A stretch of 7,810 nt of DNA, from assembly GCA_027858455.1 (NCBI GenBank), contig JAQICQ010000139.1:1-7810 (forward strand), in the 5' to 3' direction. The notes beneath the pieces were generated by a model. That model was not told where the DNA came from, made no database searches, and saw only the letters and a program-made list of their open reading frames with translations. A program made the position numbers and the translations under genes. This document shows positions 1-6,716 of the stretch, piece by piece (position 1 is the first letter of the stretch; the number at the start of each line of letters is the position of its first letter). The DNA is from Elusimicrobiota bacterium. GTDB lineage: Bacteria; CG03; SLGR01; JAGXOG01.

Positions 1-2
1 TT

Positions 3-47
3 AAAGTTGCGGCCAAAAAATATAAAGCAGCGCCGGTGAGCGGCTGA
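3..47 (+). CDS. C-terminal end of an upstream gene (partial)
   Basis: The frame starting at base 3 reads KVAAKKYKAAPVSG and then stops with TGA at 45-47. The other two forward frames stop at 2-4 and 37-39. The Lys/Ala-rich tail looks like the end of a real protein, and the stop is followed after one base by a stem-loop, as expected at a gene end. Too little is present to identify the family. It is probably a separate transcription unit from the oxidoreductase operon, because a good promoter lies between them. Confidence 0.4.
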   Translation, partial: KVAAKKYKAAPVSG

Positions 48-48
48 T

Positions 49-76
49 ACAATTGCAAGCGCCTCGCTTGAATTGT
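49..76 (+). terminator. Stem-loop just after the upstream stop codon, possible terminator
   Basis: ACAATT (49-54), a bulged G (55) and CAAGCG (56-61) pair with CGCTTG (65-70) and AATTGT (71-76) around a CCT loop. This gives 12 base pairs with one bulge. No T-run follows on the + strand (the next bases are AAAAAGG), so it is not a canonical intrinsic terminator. It may protect the 3' end of the upstream mRNA or mark termination by another route. Confidence 0.35.
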
Positions 77-100
77 AAAAAGGCGGAAGCGCAATCCCAA

Positions 101-113
101 GCGCAATTTGCGC
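101..113. promoter_or_regulatory. 13-bp palindrome upstream of the promoter, possible operator
   Basis: GCGCAA (101-106), a central T (107) and TTGCGC (108-113) form a perfect inverted repeat. The right half of a direct repeat AAGCGCAAT (87-95 and 99-107) overlaps it. The palindrome lies just upstream of the weak -35 of the promoter at 122-150, a position typical of activator sites. The bound regulator, if any, is unknown. Confidence 0.35.
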
Positions 114-121
114 GCGCCGCG

Positions 122-150
122 TTATGCAAAACGAAAAAAAATGATATAAT
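122..150 (+). promoter_or_regulatory. Sigma-70-type extended -10 promoter of the oxidoreductase operon
   Basis: TATAAT at 145-150 is a consensus -10, preceded by TG plus one base (142-144), giving an extended -10. A hexamer at the right distance upstream (122-127, TTATGC, 17-bp spacer) matches the -35 consensus poorly, as is usual when the -10 is extended. Transcription should start near 157, leaving a leader of about 95 nt before the first gene. This is the best promoter seen in the window. Confidence 0.6.
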
Positions 151-240
151 TCACGTTACCGAATCGCTATACACAGCAGGTGAAGCGAGAATGGTTTTTT
201 ATGGCAAAAGCAGGCAAAGAAATAATACTTCGGAATTAAA

Positions 241-247
241 GAGGAGG
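241..247 (+). promoter_or_regulatory. Ribosome binding site of the epsilon-like subunit
   Basis: GAGGAGG lies four bases before ATG 252. The same short four-base spacing recurs before GTG 4821, which supports that start choice. Confidence 0.75.
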
Positions 248-251
248 AACG

Positions 252-830
252 ATGCAGGATACTAATTACAGGGTGATTAACGGGCCGGAGAGTTATCTGC
301 CGCCGGCGGCAGCTTCCATGGGAGTGGTTCTTCCCGACAGAGGCGAAGCTCTGATTGAGGGAAGAATTGTGGCAGAAAAAGAGGCAATGGAAAAAATAGC
401 GGAAAAACTGCTGTCCGCGAAAAATCCATATTTTTTCCCGGGTCCGCTTATTCTCTGGGCATGGAATGAGAAAGCTGTAGAGAAAGCGAAAGCAATAAAA
501 GAGATAGCTGATACCGCGGGGGCAAAAATAATCCCTATGCCGGACTATCGCCCCAAGTATCCGATGATCAATCCTGCGGAAGAGATAAATCCGAATCATC
601 CGAACCTTACTATCTGGCACAACAAAATAGATGTCTGTGTTTTTGTGGGGGTGCACTGTCATTATGCGAATCTGGCGCTGAAACTTATCCGGGGAGGGAC
701 AGACTGTTACACTATTGCGCTCTGTGCAAACTACGGCCACGAGGACGCGATGATTTCATTGAGAGATGTTCACGCCGGGGAAGTGCGCAGTTTAACGGCT
801 GTAATCAAAAATATAAAGGGAGGTAAATAA
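252..830 (+). CDS. Epsilon-like subunit of 2-oxoacid:ferredoxin oxidoreductase (CO dehydrogenase beta / ACDS epsilon family)
   Basis: This is a soluble 192-residue protein with no signal peptide or membrane segment. Residues 128-147 (VCVFVGVHCHYANLALKLIR) followed by a CYTIAL strand resemble the core of the epsilon subunit of archaeal acetyl-CoA decarbonylase/synthase (typically FVGVTYYY followed by KTIAIDRYYHP). Residues 59-71 (PYFFPGPLILWAW) fit the first nucleotide-fold strand and loop of that family. Proteins of this type are annotated as carbon monoxide dehydrogenase beta-subunit family and accompany five-subunit pyruvate or 2-oxoglutarate ferredoxin oxidoreductases. I infer that this is the equivalent fifth (PorE/ForE-like) subunit; its biochemical role is unclear. 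No CODH catalytic subunit is present here, so it is not evidence of CO oxidation. A strong GAGGAGG precedes the ATG. It opens the operon, and its stop shares one base with the alpha start (TAATG), implying coupling. Confidence 0.72.
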   Translation: MQDTNYRVINGPESYLPPAAASMGVVLPDRGEALIEGRIVAEKEAMEKIAEKLLSAKNPYFFPGPLILWAWNEKAVEKAKAIKEIADTAGAKIIPMPDYRPKYPMINPAEEINPNHPNLTIWHNKIDVCVFVGVHCHYANLALKLIRGGTDCYTIALCANYGHEDAMISLRDVHAGEVRSLTAVIKNIKGGK

Positions 831-1984
831 TGGCCGATAAAGCAATTCAGCAGAAAATTGTAGAACCGGAAGAGCTTTTCTTTAAAGCTAAACGGGAAAA
901 ACAGTTTATCACGGGAAGTGAAGCGGTTAAAGAATCAATAAAAAGGGCAAATGTGGATATGGCAATATCCTATCCGATTACGCCTCAATCGGAGAGCATG
1001 CATCTTGTGGGAGATATTTATGCTCAAGGTTATGTTAAAGACTATTACCGCGGAGAAAATGAATTAGGTGTAATGTCAGCGGTAGCCGGTGCCTCTATGG
1101 GGGGGGTGAGAGTTTTTACCGCAACCGGCGGACAAGGTGCTCTGCGGGCTTTTGAGATGTTTCCAACATGGGCAGGAGCAAGGCTGCCTATTGTGTGCGC
1201 CTTTTTCTGCAGAGGATTAAATTCGCCATTGACCATTCAGCCGGATACTATTGAGATAGGTTTGTTGCTGGATACGGGAATGCTTGTACTTCATGCCGAA
1301 ACAGCGCAGGATCTTTACGATATGATTCTTAAATCCTTTATTATCGCGGAAGAGCCGGATGTTCACCTGCCTGTCGCCGTTTTTGCCGACGGATTTTTTG
1401 TCACCCATACGAGGGAAATTGTTGAGATAGCGCCGGAGGATATAAAACTTCCGCCGTACAATCCGTATAAGGCGCCTGTTCCTGTTATGGATATGGAAAC
1501 CCCGCCGGTGAGACAGATGCGAGATCCCTTTGTGATGAAAAGTAATTATGTAAGTTATGCCTGTCATGCTTCATGGCAGCAGGAAGTCCGGGCCGCGGCG
1601 GAAAGAGCAAGAAAACACATAAACAAATATCTCGGCGGTTTGCTGGAGACGGGAAATGAGGATGCGGAAATTCTGATTATGGCCTCCGGTACCGCGGTTT
1701 CCCAGTCAAGGGCCGCTATAATTCGGGCGGAAGCAGAGGGGCTCAAAGTCGGCCTGGTGAAACTCAAATCGCTGAGGCCTTTTCCGAAAGACGAAATAAA
1801 GGCTCTGGCTAAGGGTAAAAAAGCCGTCATTGTTCCCGAATTCAATATAACCGGCTGGCTTGCGCGGGAAATAAAATCTGTTGTTGAGGATAATTCCAAA
1901 GTAATCGGCGCGCCGAGGGTGTACGGAGGAATGACAATGCCACCGAAGCTGATTTTAGAAGAAATAAGGAGATGCTCAAAATGA
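830..1984 (+). CDS. porA: 2-oxoacid (probably pyruvate):ferredoxin oxidoreductase, alpha subunit
   Basis: The 384-residue alpha subunit supplies the pyrimidine-binding domain for thiamine diphosphate and part of the active site. Residues 48-55 read YPITPQSE, the family signature containing the substrate-contacting Thr (T51). Residues 76-78 (ENE) fit the Glu that activates the thiamine pyrimidine ring. R128, in CRGLNSP, aligns with the Arg that binds the substrate carboxylate in PFOR (usually NRALSAP). The C-terminal half, from about residue 270, is the usual transketolase C-like domain II (ILIMASGTAVSQS, then VKLKSLRPFP). Length is normal for a separate PorA. The stretch after R128 is LTIQPDTIEIG rather than the common IWNDHSD type, a variant noted as a finding. 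GGGAGG (818-823) precedes the ATG. The gene overlaps its upstream neighbour by one base and beta by four. The split subunits and partners favour pyruvate, but 2-oxoglutarate or another 2-oxoacid cannot be excluded. Confidence 0.88.
   Translation: MADKAIQQKIVEPEELFFKAKREKQFITGSEAVKESIKRANVDMAISYPITPQSESMHLVGDIYAQGYVKDYYRGENELGVMSAVAGASMGGVRVFTATGGQGALRAFEMFPTWAGARLPIVCAFFCRGLNSPLTIQPDTIEIGLLLDTGMLVLHAETAQDLYDMILKSFIIAEEPDVHLPVAVFADGFFVTHTREIVEIAPEDIKLPPYNPYKAPVPVMDMETPPVRQMRDPFVMKSNYVSYACHASWQQEVRAAAERARKHINKYLGGLLETGNEDAEILIMASGTAVSQSRAAIIRAEAEGLKVGLVKLKSLRPFPKDEIKALAKGKKAVIVPEFNITGWLAREIKSVVEDNSKVIGAPRVYGGMTMPPKLILEEIRRCSK
1966..1971 (+). promoter_or_regulatory. Ribosome binding site that fixes the beta-subunit start at 1981
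   Basis: AAGGAG ends nine bases before ATG 1981 and directly abuts an in-frame ATG at 1972. Only the 1981 start has workable spacing. That choice also gives the classic ATGA overlap (1981-1984) with the alpha stop. Confidence 0.7.
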
Positions 1985-2835
1985 ATAATAAAATCTATAA
2001 AATCTCACCGGGCTTTGAAAAAATAATGCCGAAGGATTACCGTGATTTGGTGAACGACGGCCCGTTCGATAAAAAACTGGGCGTTAAGGACTTAGGGACT
2101 TTTAAGGAGCTGATAGAAGAGCATCCTCTCTGCGCCGGTTGCGGATTGGCTCTTTCCAAGCGGTTGATTTTAGCTTCTCTGCCGTCTCCCGAAAATACCG
2201 TAATTGTAGGTACCACCGGCTGCAGCAGCCTCTCTTTTGCTCAGGTTGCCATCCATAATATACACTCAATATTCGGAAATCAGAATGCCCTTGCCACCGG
2301 GTTGAAACGGGCTCTGGAGATAAGGTTTCCTGATAAAACAAAGGATGTGGTGGCTATGGGCGGCGACGGCGCAATTGGCGATATAGGACTCGGTATGGTG
2401 ATGCACTCCTGGTTTCGGGGTGAAAAATTCACAACCATAATGTTTGATAACGAAGCTTATGCCAATACCGGTGGGCAGGAAAGCGGCATGTCTCAGAAGG
2501 GAGCGGTTCTCAATATGGCGCCTACGGGAAAAAAGTACGATAAACTTCCTCTGCCTGAAATCGCCAGAGCTGCGGGTTGTGTTTATTCGGCAGTGGTAAC
2601 TCCCGCCCGTCCGAAACGGCTTGAAAAAATGGTAAGGAGAGCGGTTCTTCTCGCAAGAGAACTGGGACCGACCTACATTCAGATTTACTGTCCCTGTCCG
2701 ACAAATTACAAATTCAAACCGTCGGAATCGTTGAAGAGAACGAAGGATATGGAAAAAAGCGGCGCTTATCAGATAAAAGAATATATAAGTCCCGCGGCGG
2801 AAGAGCTGATTAAAAAATTTGAGGAGGAAAAGTGA
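1981..2835 (+). CDS. porB: 2-oxoacid (probably pyruvate):ferredoxin oxidoreductase, beta subunit
   Basis: The 284-residue beta subunit binds the thiamine diphosphate pyrophosphate via Mg2+ and a proximal [4Fe-4S] cluster. CAGC at 51-54 supplies two cluster cysteines; C81 (TTGCSS) and one of C237/C239 (YCPCPTNY) complete a set spaced as in known PFORs. Residues 127-136 (GGDGAIGDIG) and 156-166 (DNEAYANTGGQ) are the GDG...N thiamine-Mg motif. The NTGGQ-SG and CP-T-x tail are typical of PorB-type beta subunits. An alternative start at 1972 would add three residues but leaves no room for the ribosome binding site. The C-terminal 40 residues are charged and probably help assembly. The gene is coupled to alpha through ATGA, so equal expression is expected. 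Substrate is inferred from family and operon, not shown by a diagnostic residue. Confidence 0.9.
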   Translation: MNNKIYKISPGFEKIMPKDYRDLVNDGPFDKKLGVKDLGTFKELIEEHPLCAGCGLALSKRLILASLPSPENTVIVGTTGCSSLSFAQVAIHNIHSIFGNQNALATGLKRALEIRFPDKTKDVVAMGGDGAIGDIGLGMVMHSWFRGEKFTTIMFDNEAYANTGGQESGMSQKGAVLNMAPTGKKYDKLPLPEIARAAGCVYSAVVTPARPKRLEKMVRRAVLLARELGPTYIQIYCPCPTNYKFKPSESLKRTKDMEKSGAYQIKEYISPAAEELIKKFEEEK

Positions 2836-2837
2836 AC

Positions 2838-2934
2838 CCTGTTAGAAGTCACGGATTTTCTAACGAGGTAAAGATTTCTCTAACAGGAGGTAACAATGAA
2901 CCAGAAAACAGTTATTAATAAAAAAACTTCTAAC
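2838..2934 (+). promoter_or_regulatory. Competing inverted repeats around the gamma-subunit ribosome binding site
   Basis: One 5' arm, CCTGTTAGAAG (2838-2848), has three possible downstream partners. It pairs over seven bases with TTCTAAC at 2858-2864 (10-nt loop), over nine bases with TCTAACAGG at 2879-2887, and over eight bases with CTTCTAAC at 2927-2934 inside the gamma gene. The middle pairing covers the AGG of the AGGAGG ribosome binding site (2885-2890); the first leaves it free. The first two partners are also imperfect direct repeats, since CTAAC followed by AGGTAA occurs in both. The arrangement could tune or switch gamma translation. The pairing is seen in the sequence; the function is inferred. 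Confidence 0.45.
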
Positions 2935-3606
2935 GGGGTGAACCGGAAAAGCATATCAATAAGAATGTCCGGCTTAGGGGGGCAGGGAGTGATAACCGCC
3001 GCTCACATCATAGGAGGAGCTGCGGTACTGGACGGCAAGTTCAGCACTGTTAACCCTTTTTTCGGAGCGGAGAAGCGCCTTGCGCCGGCGGAGAGCTATG
3101 TCCGTATTTCGGGAAAAAATATTTATGAGAGGGGTGAGATTGTATATCCGGATGTAATTATGGTATTTCATCCCCATGTAATCACTATGGGAAAAAGTTA
3201 TACAATGCCTTTTTATGATGGACTGAAGAGTAACGGCATAGTGATAATCAACGCTGAAACCGAGCTTGATTTCACCGCCGAGGATAAACGGAATTTAAGT
3301 AAAATAAAGGCGAATGTTTTTTATGTGCCCGCCACTTCTATCGCGCTGGATGTTGCCAAAACAGAGCTTTCCGTGAACATGGCTATGATGGGAGCGCTGG
3401 TGGGCGTCACCAAAATAGTATCGATGGGGGATCTGAAAGAATCGCTCAGGGAGAGATTCGGCAAGAAAAAATTTATCGCATCGGCGACCACGGCGGCGCT
3501 TGACGACGCTATGAAAAGCAAATTTGCCAAAACCGAACAGCTTATAGAGAAGAATATGGATGTTGTAAAGAAAGCTGTTGATATGGTCAAAAAAACAGCT
3601 ATATGA
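2896..3606 (+). CDS. porG: 2-oxoacid (probably pyruvate):ferredoxin oxidoreductase, gamma subunit
   Basis: The 236-residue gamma subunit corresponds to domain III of single-chain PFOR, which is thought to bind CoA and hold the subunits together. Residues 26-32 read GLGGQGV, the hallmark of the family, followed by a helix (ITAAHIIGGAAVLDG). Residues 55-70 (FFGAEKRLAPAESYVR) take the place of the usual G-x-E-x-RGG-x-x-x-x-x-V segment, and NPFFGAEKR is the form seen in five-subunit enzymes. AGGAGG five bases before ATG 2896 supports this start, giving an N-terminal extension of about 18 polar residues before the conserved core. The extension is partly encoded by the third copy of the upstream repeat. 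Spacing from beta is 60 nt, the widest gap inside the oxidoreductase operon and the only one with clear secondary structure. Confidence 0.87.
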   Translation: MNQKTVINKKTSNGVNRKSISIRMSGLGGQGVITAAHIIGGAAVLDGKFSTVNPFFGAEKRLAPAESYVRISGKNIYERGEIVYPDVIMVFHPHVITMGKSYTMPFYDGLKSNGIVIINAETELDFTAEDKRNLSKIKANVFYVPATSIALDVAKTELSVNMAMMGALVGVTKIVSMGDLKESLRERFGKKKFIASATTAALDDAMKSKFAKTEQLIEKNMDVVKKAVDMVKKTAI

Positions 3607-3646
3607 GTTTTATGTAAATTTATGAAACGGAATATGGGAGGTATCT

Positions 3647-3850
3647 ATGTATTTTGCCGCAAAAGTTGATAAAGAGAAATGTAACGGGTGCAAGTTGTGT
3701 ATTCTCTCCTGCCCCGAGCCCAATGTCATAAAGTTTAATAAAGATGACAAAAAAGTTGTTATTGACGCGAAACGATGCAAAAACTGTGAATTGTGCGTTG
3801 TGGGCTGTCCGTCAAAAGCTATAGAAATTGTATTGTTACAGGATTCTTAA
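3647..3850 (+). CDS. porD: 2-oxoacid:ferredoxin oxidoreductase, delta subunit (2[4Fe-4S] ferredoxin)
   Basis: This 67-residue ferredoxin-like protein carries two clusters of the form C-x2-C-x2-C-x3-CP: CNGCKLCILSCP (residues 12-23) and CKNCELCVVGCP (residues 43-54). It should bind two [4Fe-4S] clusters and pass electrons from the beta-subunit cluster to external ferredoxin. It is shorter than many PorD proteins (about 80-105 residues), which have an N-terminal lead-in that is absent here. GGGAGG (3636-3641) lies five bases before ATG 3647. It sits 40 nt after gamma and is last in the operon, so the order is epsilon-alpha-beta-gamma-delta. A free-standing ferredoxin is possible, but the position argues for a subunit. 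Confidence 0.88.
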   Translation: MYFAAKVDKEKCNGCKLCILSCPEPNVIKFNKDDKKVVIDAKRCKNCELCVVGCPSKAIEIVLLQDS

Positions 3851-3915
3851 CCTCTTGGAGGGTCGGATTGGAGAAAATGAAAATCGGAAAATTAAAGGGA
3901 TGACATAGAAAAAAG

Positions 3916-4788
3916 ATGAAAATATTTATCACCAGTGATATCCACGGCAATAAAGCGCTGCTTCATCAAGCTTTAAAAATAATAAAAGCCGAACATGCGG
4001 ATGCTTTGATTATTGCGGGGGATATTGCCGCAAAAGGTTTTTATCAATTGTTCAAGAAAAGTTCAGGGTATGAGATTCGTTCCGCGTTTTCCGTAAACGG
4101 CAGGGAATTAATAAAGAGAGCTAAATCCGATATAAGAAAAAAATTGGATTTCACAGGGTTTATTGAACAGGACGGAACTTATCTTAGTTTATTGGAGATA
4201 CAGTCAAAACAAAAAAAGAATCTGAGAGAAATATGTAAATTACTGCAGCCGGCGGGTATTCCGGTATTTATGTTAATTGGAAACGACGACCATATACCTG
4301 ATTCCGATTGGGATAAAACTCTTGAAGAATTCGGAATAGTTAATCTGAATTTAAAAACGCATAATTTTGGGACATGGAAAATAACAGGTTTTCAGTATGT
4401 GCCGCCTACGCCGTGGAACACTAATAATGAATTGCCTGAAATTGAATTGGCGGTCAAGCTGAAAGATATAGAAAAACAGGTGAATAGCAGGACTGTTTTC
4501 GTAACCCACTGTCCGCCCAGGGATATTTTAGACAGATTATATAACGGCCTGCCTGCCGGCTCCGAATCCATACGGAAACTGGTTGAGAACAAACAGCCGG
4601 CGTTTCATATATTCGGACATATTCATGAATCCTCCAGTAACAAAAAAATCGGGAATACTTTATTCTGCAATGTTGCCTGTTCCTGGATTAATAATATTCT
4701 GAGAGGATGCGTTATTGATTTGGATAAAAGAACCGTTAAACCCGTTGTATATAACGGGACGAATAGCAGATGGCGGATAAAAAAATAG
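3916..4788 (+). CDS. Calcineurin-like metallophosphoesterase
   Basis: The 290-residue cytoplasmic protein carries the metallophosphoesterase motifs in order: D8-x-H10 (SDIHG), G35-D36 (AGDIA), G122-N-D-D (residues 122-125), H198 (VTHCPP) and G234-H-x-H237 (GHIH). These ligate a two-metal site that hydrolyses phosphomono- or diesters. The third motif is GNDD rather than GNH[DE], so the usual His is an Asp. This is seen in some family branches and may alter substrate choice. An insertion of about 70 residues (45-110, charged and helical) separates motifs II and III. The substrate could be a protein phosphate, nucleotide or cyclic nucleotide; the sequence does not decide. The start is fixed by an in-frame stop at 3901-3903 and the immediately following catalytic strand, although no strong ribosome binding site is visible. 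It may be read through from the oxidoreductase operon (65-nt gap, no clear terminator) and is followed closely by the DUF4914 gene. Confidence 0.82.
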   Translation: MKIFITSDIHGNKALLHQALKIIKAEHADALIIAGDIAAKGFYQLFKKSSGYEIRSAFSVNGRELIKRAKSDIRKKLDFTGFIEQDGTYLSLLEIQSKQKKNLREICKLLQPAGIPVFMLIGNDDHIPDSDWDKTLEEFGIVNLNLKTHNFGTWKITGFQYVPPTPWNTNNELPEIELAVKLKDIEKQVNSRTVFVTHCPPRDILDRLYNGLPAGSESIRKLVENKQPAFHIFGHIHESSSNKKIGNTLFCNVACSWINNILRGCVIDLDKRTVKPVVYNGTNSRWRIKK

Positions 4789-4810
4789 CGAAGAGTGAAA
4801 GGAACGAAAC

Positions 4811-4816
4811 AGGAGG
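4811..4816 (+). promoter_or_regulatory. Ribosome binding site favouring the GTG start at 4821
   Basis: AGGAGG is four bases upstream of an in-frame GTG at 4821, the same spacing used before ATG 252. The upstream in-frame ATG at 4770 has no comparable site and would overlap the phosphoesterase gene by 19 bases. Confidence 0.6.
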
Positions 4817-4820
4817 AATT

Positions 4821-6716
4821 GTGAATAAGAAAGACTTAGCAAAACTGAAATTGCCCCCGGAGGTTTCAGCGATAATAAATAGGTGTCCCGGTTATGTAGT
4901 TGCCGGGAGCGCGGCTGAATTAGCCGCCCTTGCATGCCGAGATGCCGTAAATGGCTGGCACGAGGTAGCTTACGATGTGCCGGGCAAAGGCAAGGTCGTT
5001 GAGGCCAGAGTGTGCAGGGTACGCAACGGCATAGCGGCAAATTACATTGAGCCCTATATGCGCCGGCGGGATCCCGAATGTATGGTGATTGCCGACGACC
5101 AGCCCACAAATAAACAGCGCTTCAAAGATCGTTTCGGCTCAAGTTTTAATGAACTTAGAAAAGAAACTTTTGATTGGCTTGCTGGGCAGGAACTTGTTGT
5201 CTATCCCTTTGTTGCCGGAGCTCCTAATATCGGAATAGACAGTATTGTGGTAGCCCCCGCTAATGCCGGGTTTTTCGCCTTCGGCTTGGCGCTGCTGCAA
5301 GGAATACTTGATCCGGAGAATTTGCCGGAAAATTTCTCTCCAAAAGCAGTTATATATGTTGCTCCTCCGTTCAGGCACACTCATTTTAACGGCAAACAGG
5401 TTGTTGTGCATAGCCGGTTAAAAGAAATGTACGAGATGTTCAGTTACAACCTCTACCCCGGGCCGAGCGCCAAAAAAGGCGTTTACGGAATGCTTATAAA
5501 TCTCGGGGAACAGGAGAATTGGGTAACTGCTCACTGTTCAGTAGTACATGTGGTCACTCCGTATGACAACAAGTTAACAATAATGCATGAGGGGGCCAGC
5601 GGTGGAGGAAAAAGCGAGATGCTGGGGCATGTTCACCGTGAACATGACGGCAAACTGCTTCTTGGCAGCAATCTGGCTACCGGTGCAAAGCGGTATGTTA
5701 TTCTTCCCAGAACCTGCGAACTTCATCCTGTCGCCGACGACATGGCTTTATGCCATCGGGATCTGCAGAAAGGGGACGGCAAGCTATACCTGATGGACGC
5801 TGAAGATGCCTGGTTTGTAAGGGTCAATCATATTAATCACTACGGGATGGACCCTCATCTTGAAGGCGCTACTATAAATCCCGCGGTGCCTCTGCTATTT
5901 TTAAATATTGATGCTCAGCCGAATAGCACTGCCCTGATATGGGAACATATTGAAGATAGCCCTGGAGAACCGTGTCCTAATCCGCGCGTCGTTATACCCC
6001 GCAGCATTGTTCCTGACATAATCAATGGAACCGTATCTGTGGGGATTCGCAGTTTTGGAGTCCGCACACCCCCCTGCACAAAAGAAAAACCAAGCTATGG
6101 AATTATCGGACTGTTCCACGTGCTGCCGCCGGCCCTTGCGTGGCTATGGCGATTAGTTGCGCCGCGAGGCCATGATAACCCCAGTATAGTGCAGTCAAAA
6201 GGCATGACTTCCGAAGGAGTAGGTTCGTACTGGCCATTCGCCGCGGGCAGGCGGGTCGATCAGGCAAACTTGCTGCTTCAGCAATTCCTGGATAACGATC
6301 GTACACGTTACATCCTCTGCCCGAACCAGCACATAGGGGTATGGGACGTCGGATTTATGCCTCAGTGGATTGCGAGAGAATATCTTGCGCGGCGGGGCGG
6401 AGCCAACTTTACAAACAACCAGGTTACTCCTGCACGCTCTCCATTGCTGGGATATGCGATGAAAACACTAATGGTTGAAGGGCAGACTATAGGCGACTGG
6501 TTTCTTGAAGTGGAGAAACAGCCTGAGGTCGGAGTAGAAGCCTATGACAAAGGCGCTGAAATCCTGAGACAGTTTTTCCATACCCATTTATCCGGATTCC
6601 TGGAAGCTGACCTGATGCCTGAGGGCCGAAAAATTATTGAGTGTTGCCTGAATGGCGGAACACTTGAAGATTATTGTTCTCTTATTGAGGCAGAACCGAT
6701 AATCGCTGAACAGTGA
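4821..6716 (+). CDS. DUF4914-family protein with HPr kinase / PEP carboxykinase-like P-loop
   Basis: I recognise this as the uncharacterised DUF4914 family by its full-length pattern. Counting from the preferred GTG start (631 residues), residues 257-267 read EGASGGGKSEM, a phosphate-binding loop closest to the G-x2-G-x-GKS[ED] form of HPr kinase and related to the kinase-1 loop of PEP carboxykinase. Further PEPCK-like landmarks are VADDMALCHRD (about 304-314), the segment around PRGHDNPSI (448-456) and SEGVGSYWPFAAGRRVDQAN (464-483). A conserved YIEPYMRRRDPE lies near 75-86. The protein is soluble. An ATP-dependent phosphotransferase or carboxykinase-type reaction is a reasonable inference; the substrate is unknown. 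An ATG at 4770 would add 17 residues but lacks a good ribosome binding site. It is followed stop-to-start by a kinase-like gene and preceded by a phosphatase, so the three probably act together. Confidence 0.75.
   Translation: MNKKDLAKLKLPPEVSAIINRCPGYVVAGSAAELAALACRDAVNGWHEVAYDVPGKGKVVEARVCRVRNGIAANYIEPYMRRRDPECMVIADDQPTNKQRFKDRFGSSFNELRKETFDWLAGQELVVYPFVAGAPNIGIDSIVVAPANAGFFAFGLALLQGILDPENLPENFSPKAVIYVAPPFRHTHFNGKQVVVHSRLKEMYEMFSYNLYPGPSAKKGVYGMLINLGEQENWVTAHCSVVHVVTPYDNKLTIMHEGASGGGKSEMLGHVHREHDGKLLLGSNLATGAKRYVILPRTCELHPVADDMALCHRDLQKGDGKLYLMDAEDAWFVRVNHINHYGMDPHLEGATINPAVPLLFLNIDAQPNSTALIWEHIEDSPGEPCPNPRVVIPRSIVPDIINGTVSVGIRSFGVRTPPCTKEKPSYGIIGLFHVLPPALAWLWRLVAPRGHDNPSIVQSKGMTSEGVGSYWPFAAGRRVDQANLLLQQFLDNDRTRYILCPNQHIGVWDVGFMPQWIAREYLARRGGANFTNNQVTPARSPLLGYAMKTLMVEGQTIGDWFLEVEKQPEVGVEAYDKGAEILRQFFHTHLSGFLEADLMPEGRKIIECCLNGGTLEDYCSLIEAEPIIAEQ

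Noticed and set aside
201..239. Possible 12-codon leader peptide (MAKAGKEIILRN) ending just before the first ribosome binding site
   Set aside because: No convincing ribosome binding site precedes ATG 201, and there is no run of regulatory codons as in attenuation peptides.
53..265. Forward reading frame of 70 codons spanning the leader region
   Set aside because: It runs through the stem-loop, palindrome and promoter, has no ribosome binding site and its product has no family resemblance. It overlaps the well-supported start at 252.
156..740. Long reverse-strand frame (194 codons) opposite the epsilon-like subunit
   Set aside because: The forward frame has a clear family match and ribosome binding site; the reverse product is a Cys/Phe/Arg-rich shadow without motifs.
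252..830. CO dehydrogenase activity
   Set aside because: Family names for this protein mention CO dehydrogenase, but no Ni-Fe-S catalytic subunit or its motifs are present in the window.
3851..3861. CCTC-TTG-GAGG as a terminator after the delta subunit
   Set aside because: A four-base-pair stem with no T-run is far too weak, and GGAGG here is ordinary purine-rich sequence.
3878..3904. Mini-frame MKIGKLKG upstream of the phosphoesterase, whose first bases echo the ATGAAAAT start at 3916
   Set aside because: Eight codons only; similarity of the two starts is limited to an A-rich octamer and is likely chance.
4821..6716. Calling the DUF4914 protein a true PEP carboxykinase or HPr kinase
   Set aside because: The P-loop and GVGSYWPFA-type segment are only related to those families; length and remaining sequence are different, and no HPr/PTS gene is nearby.
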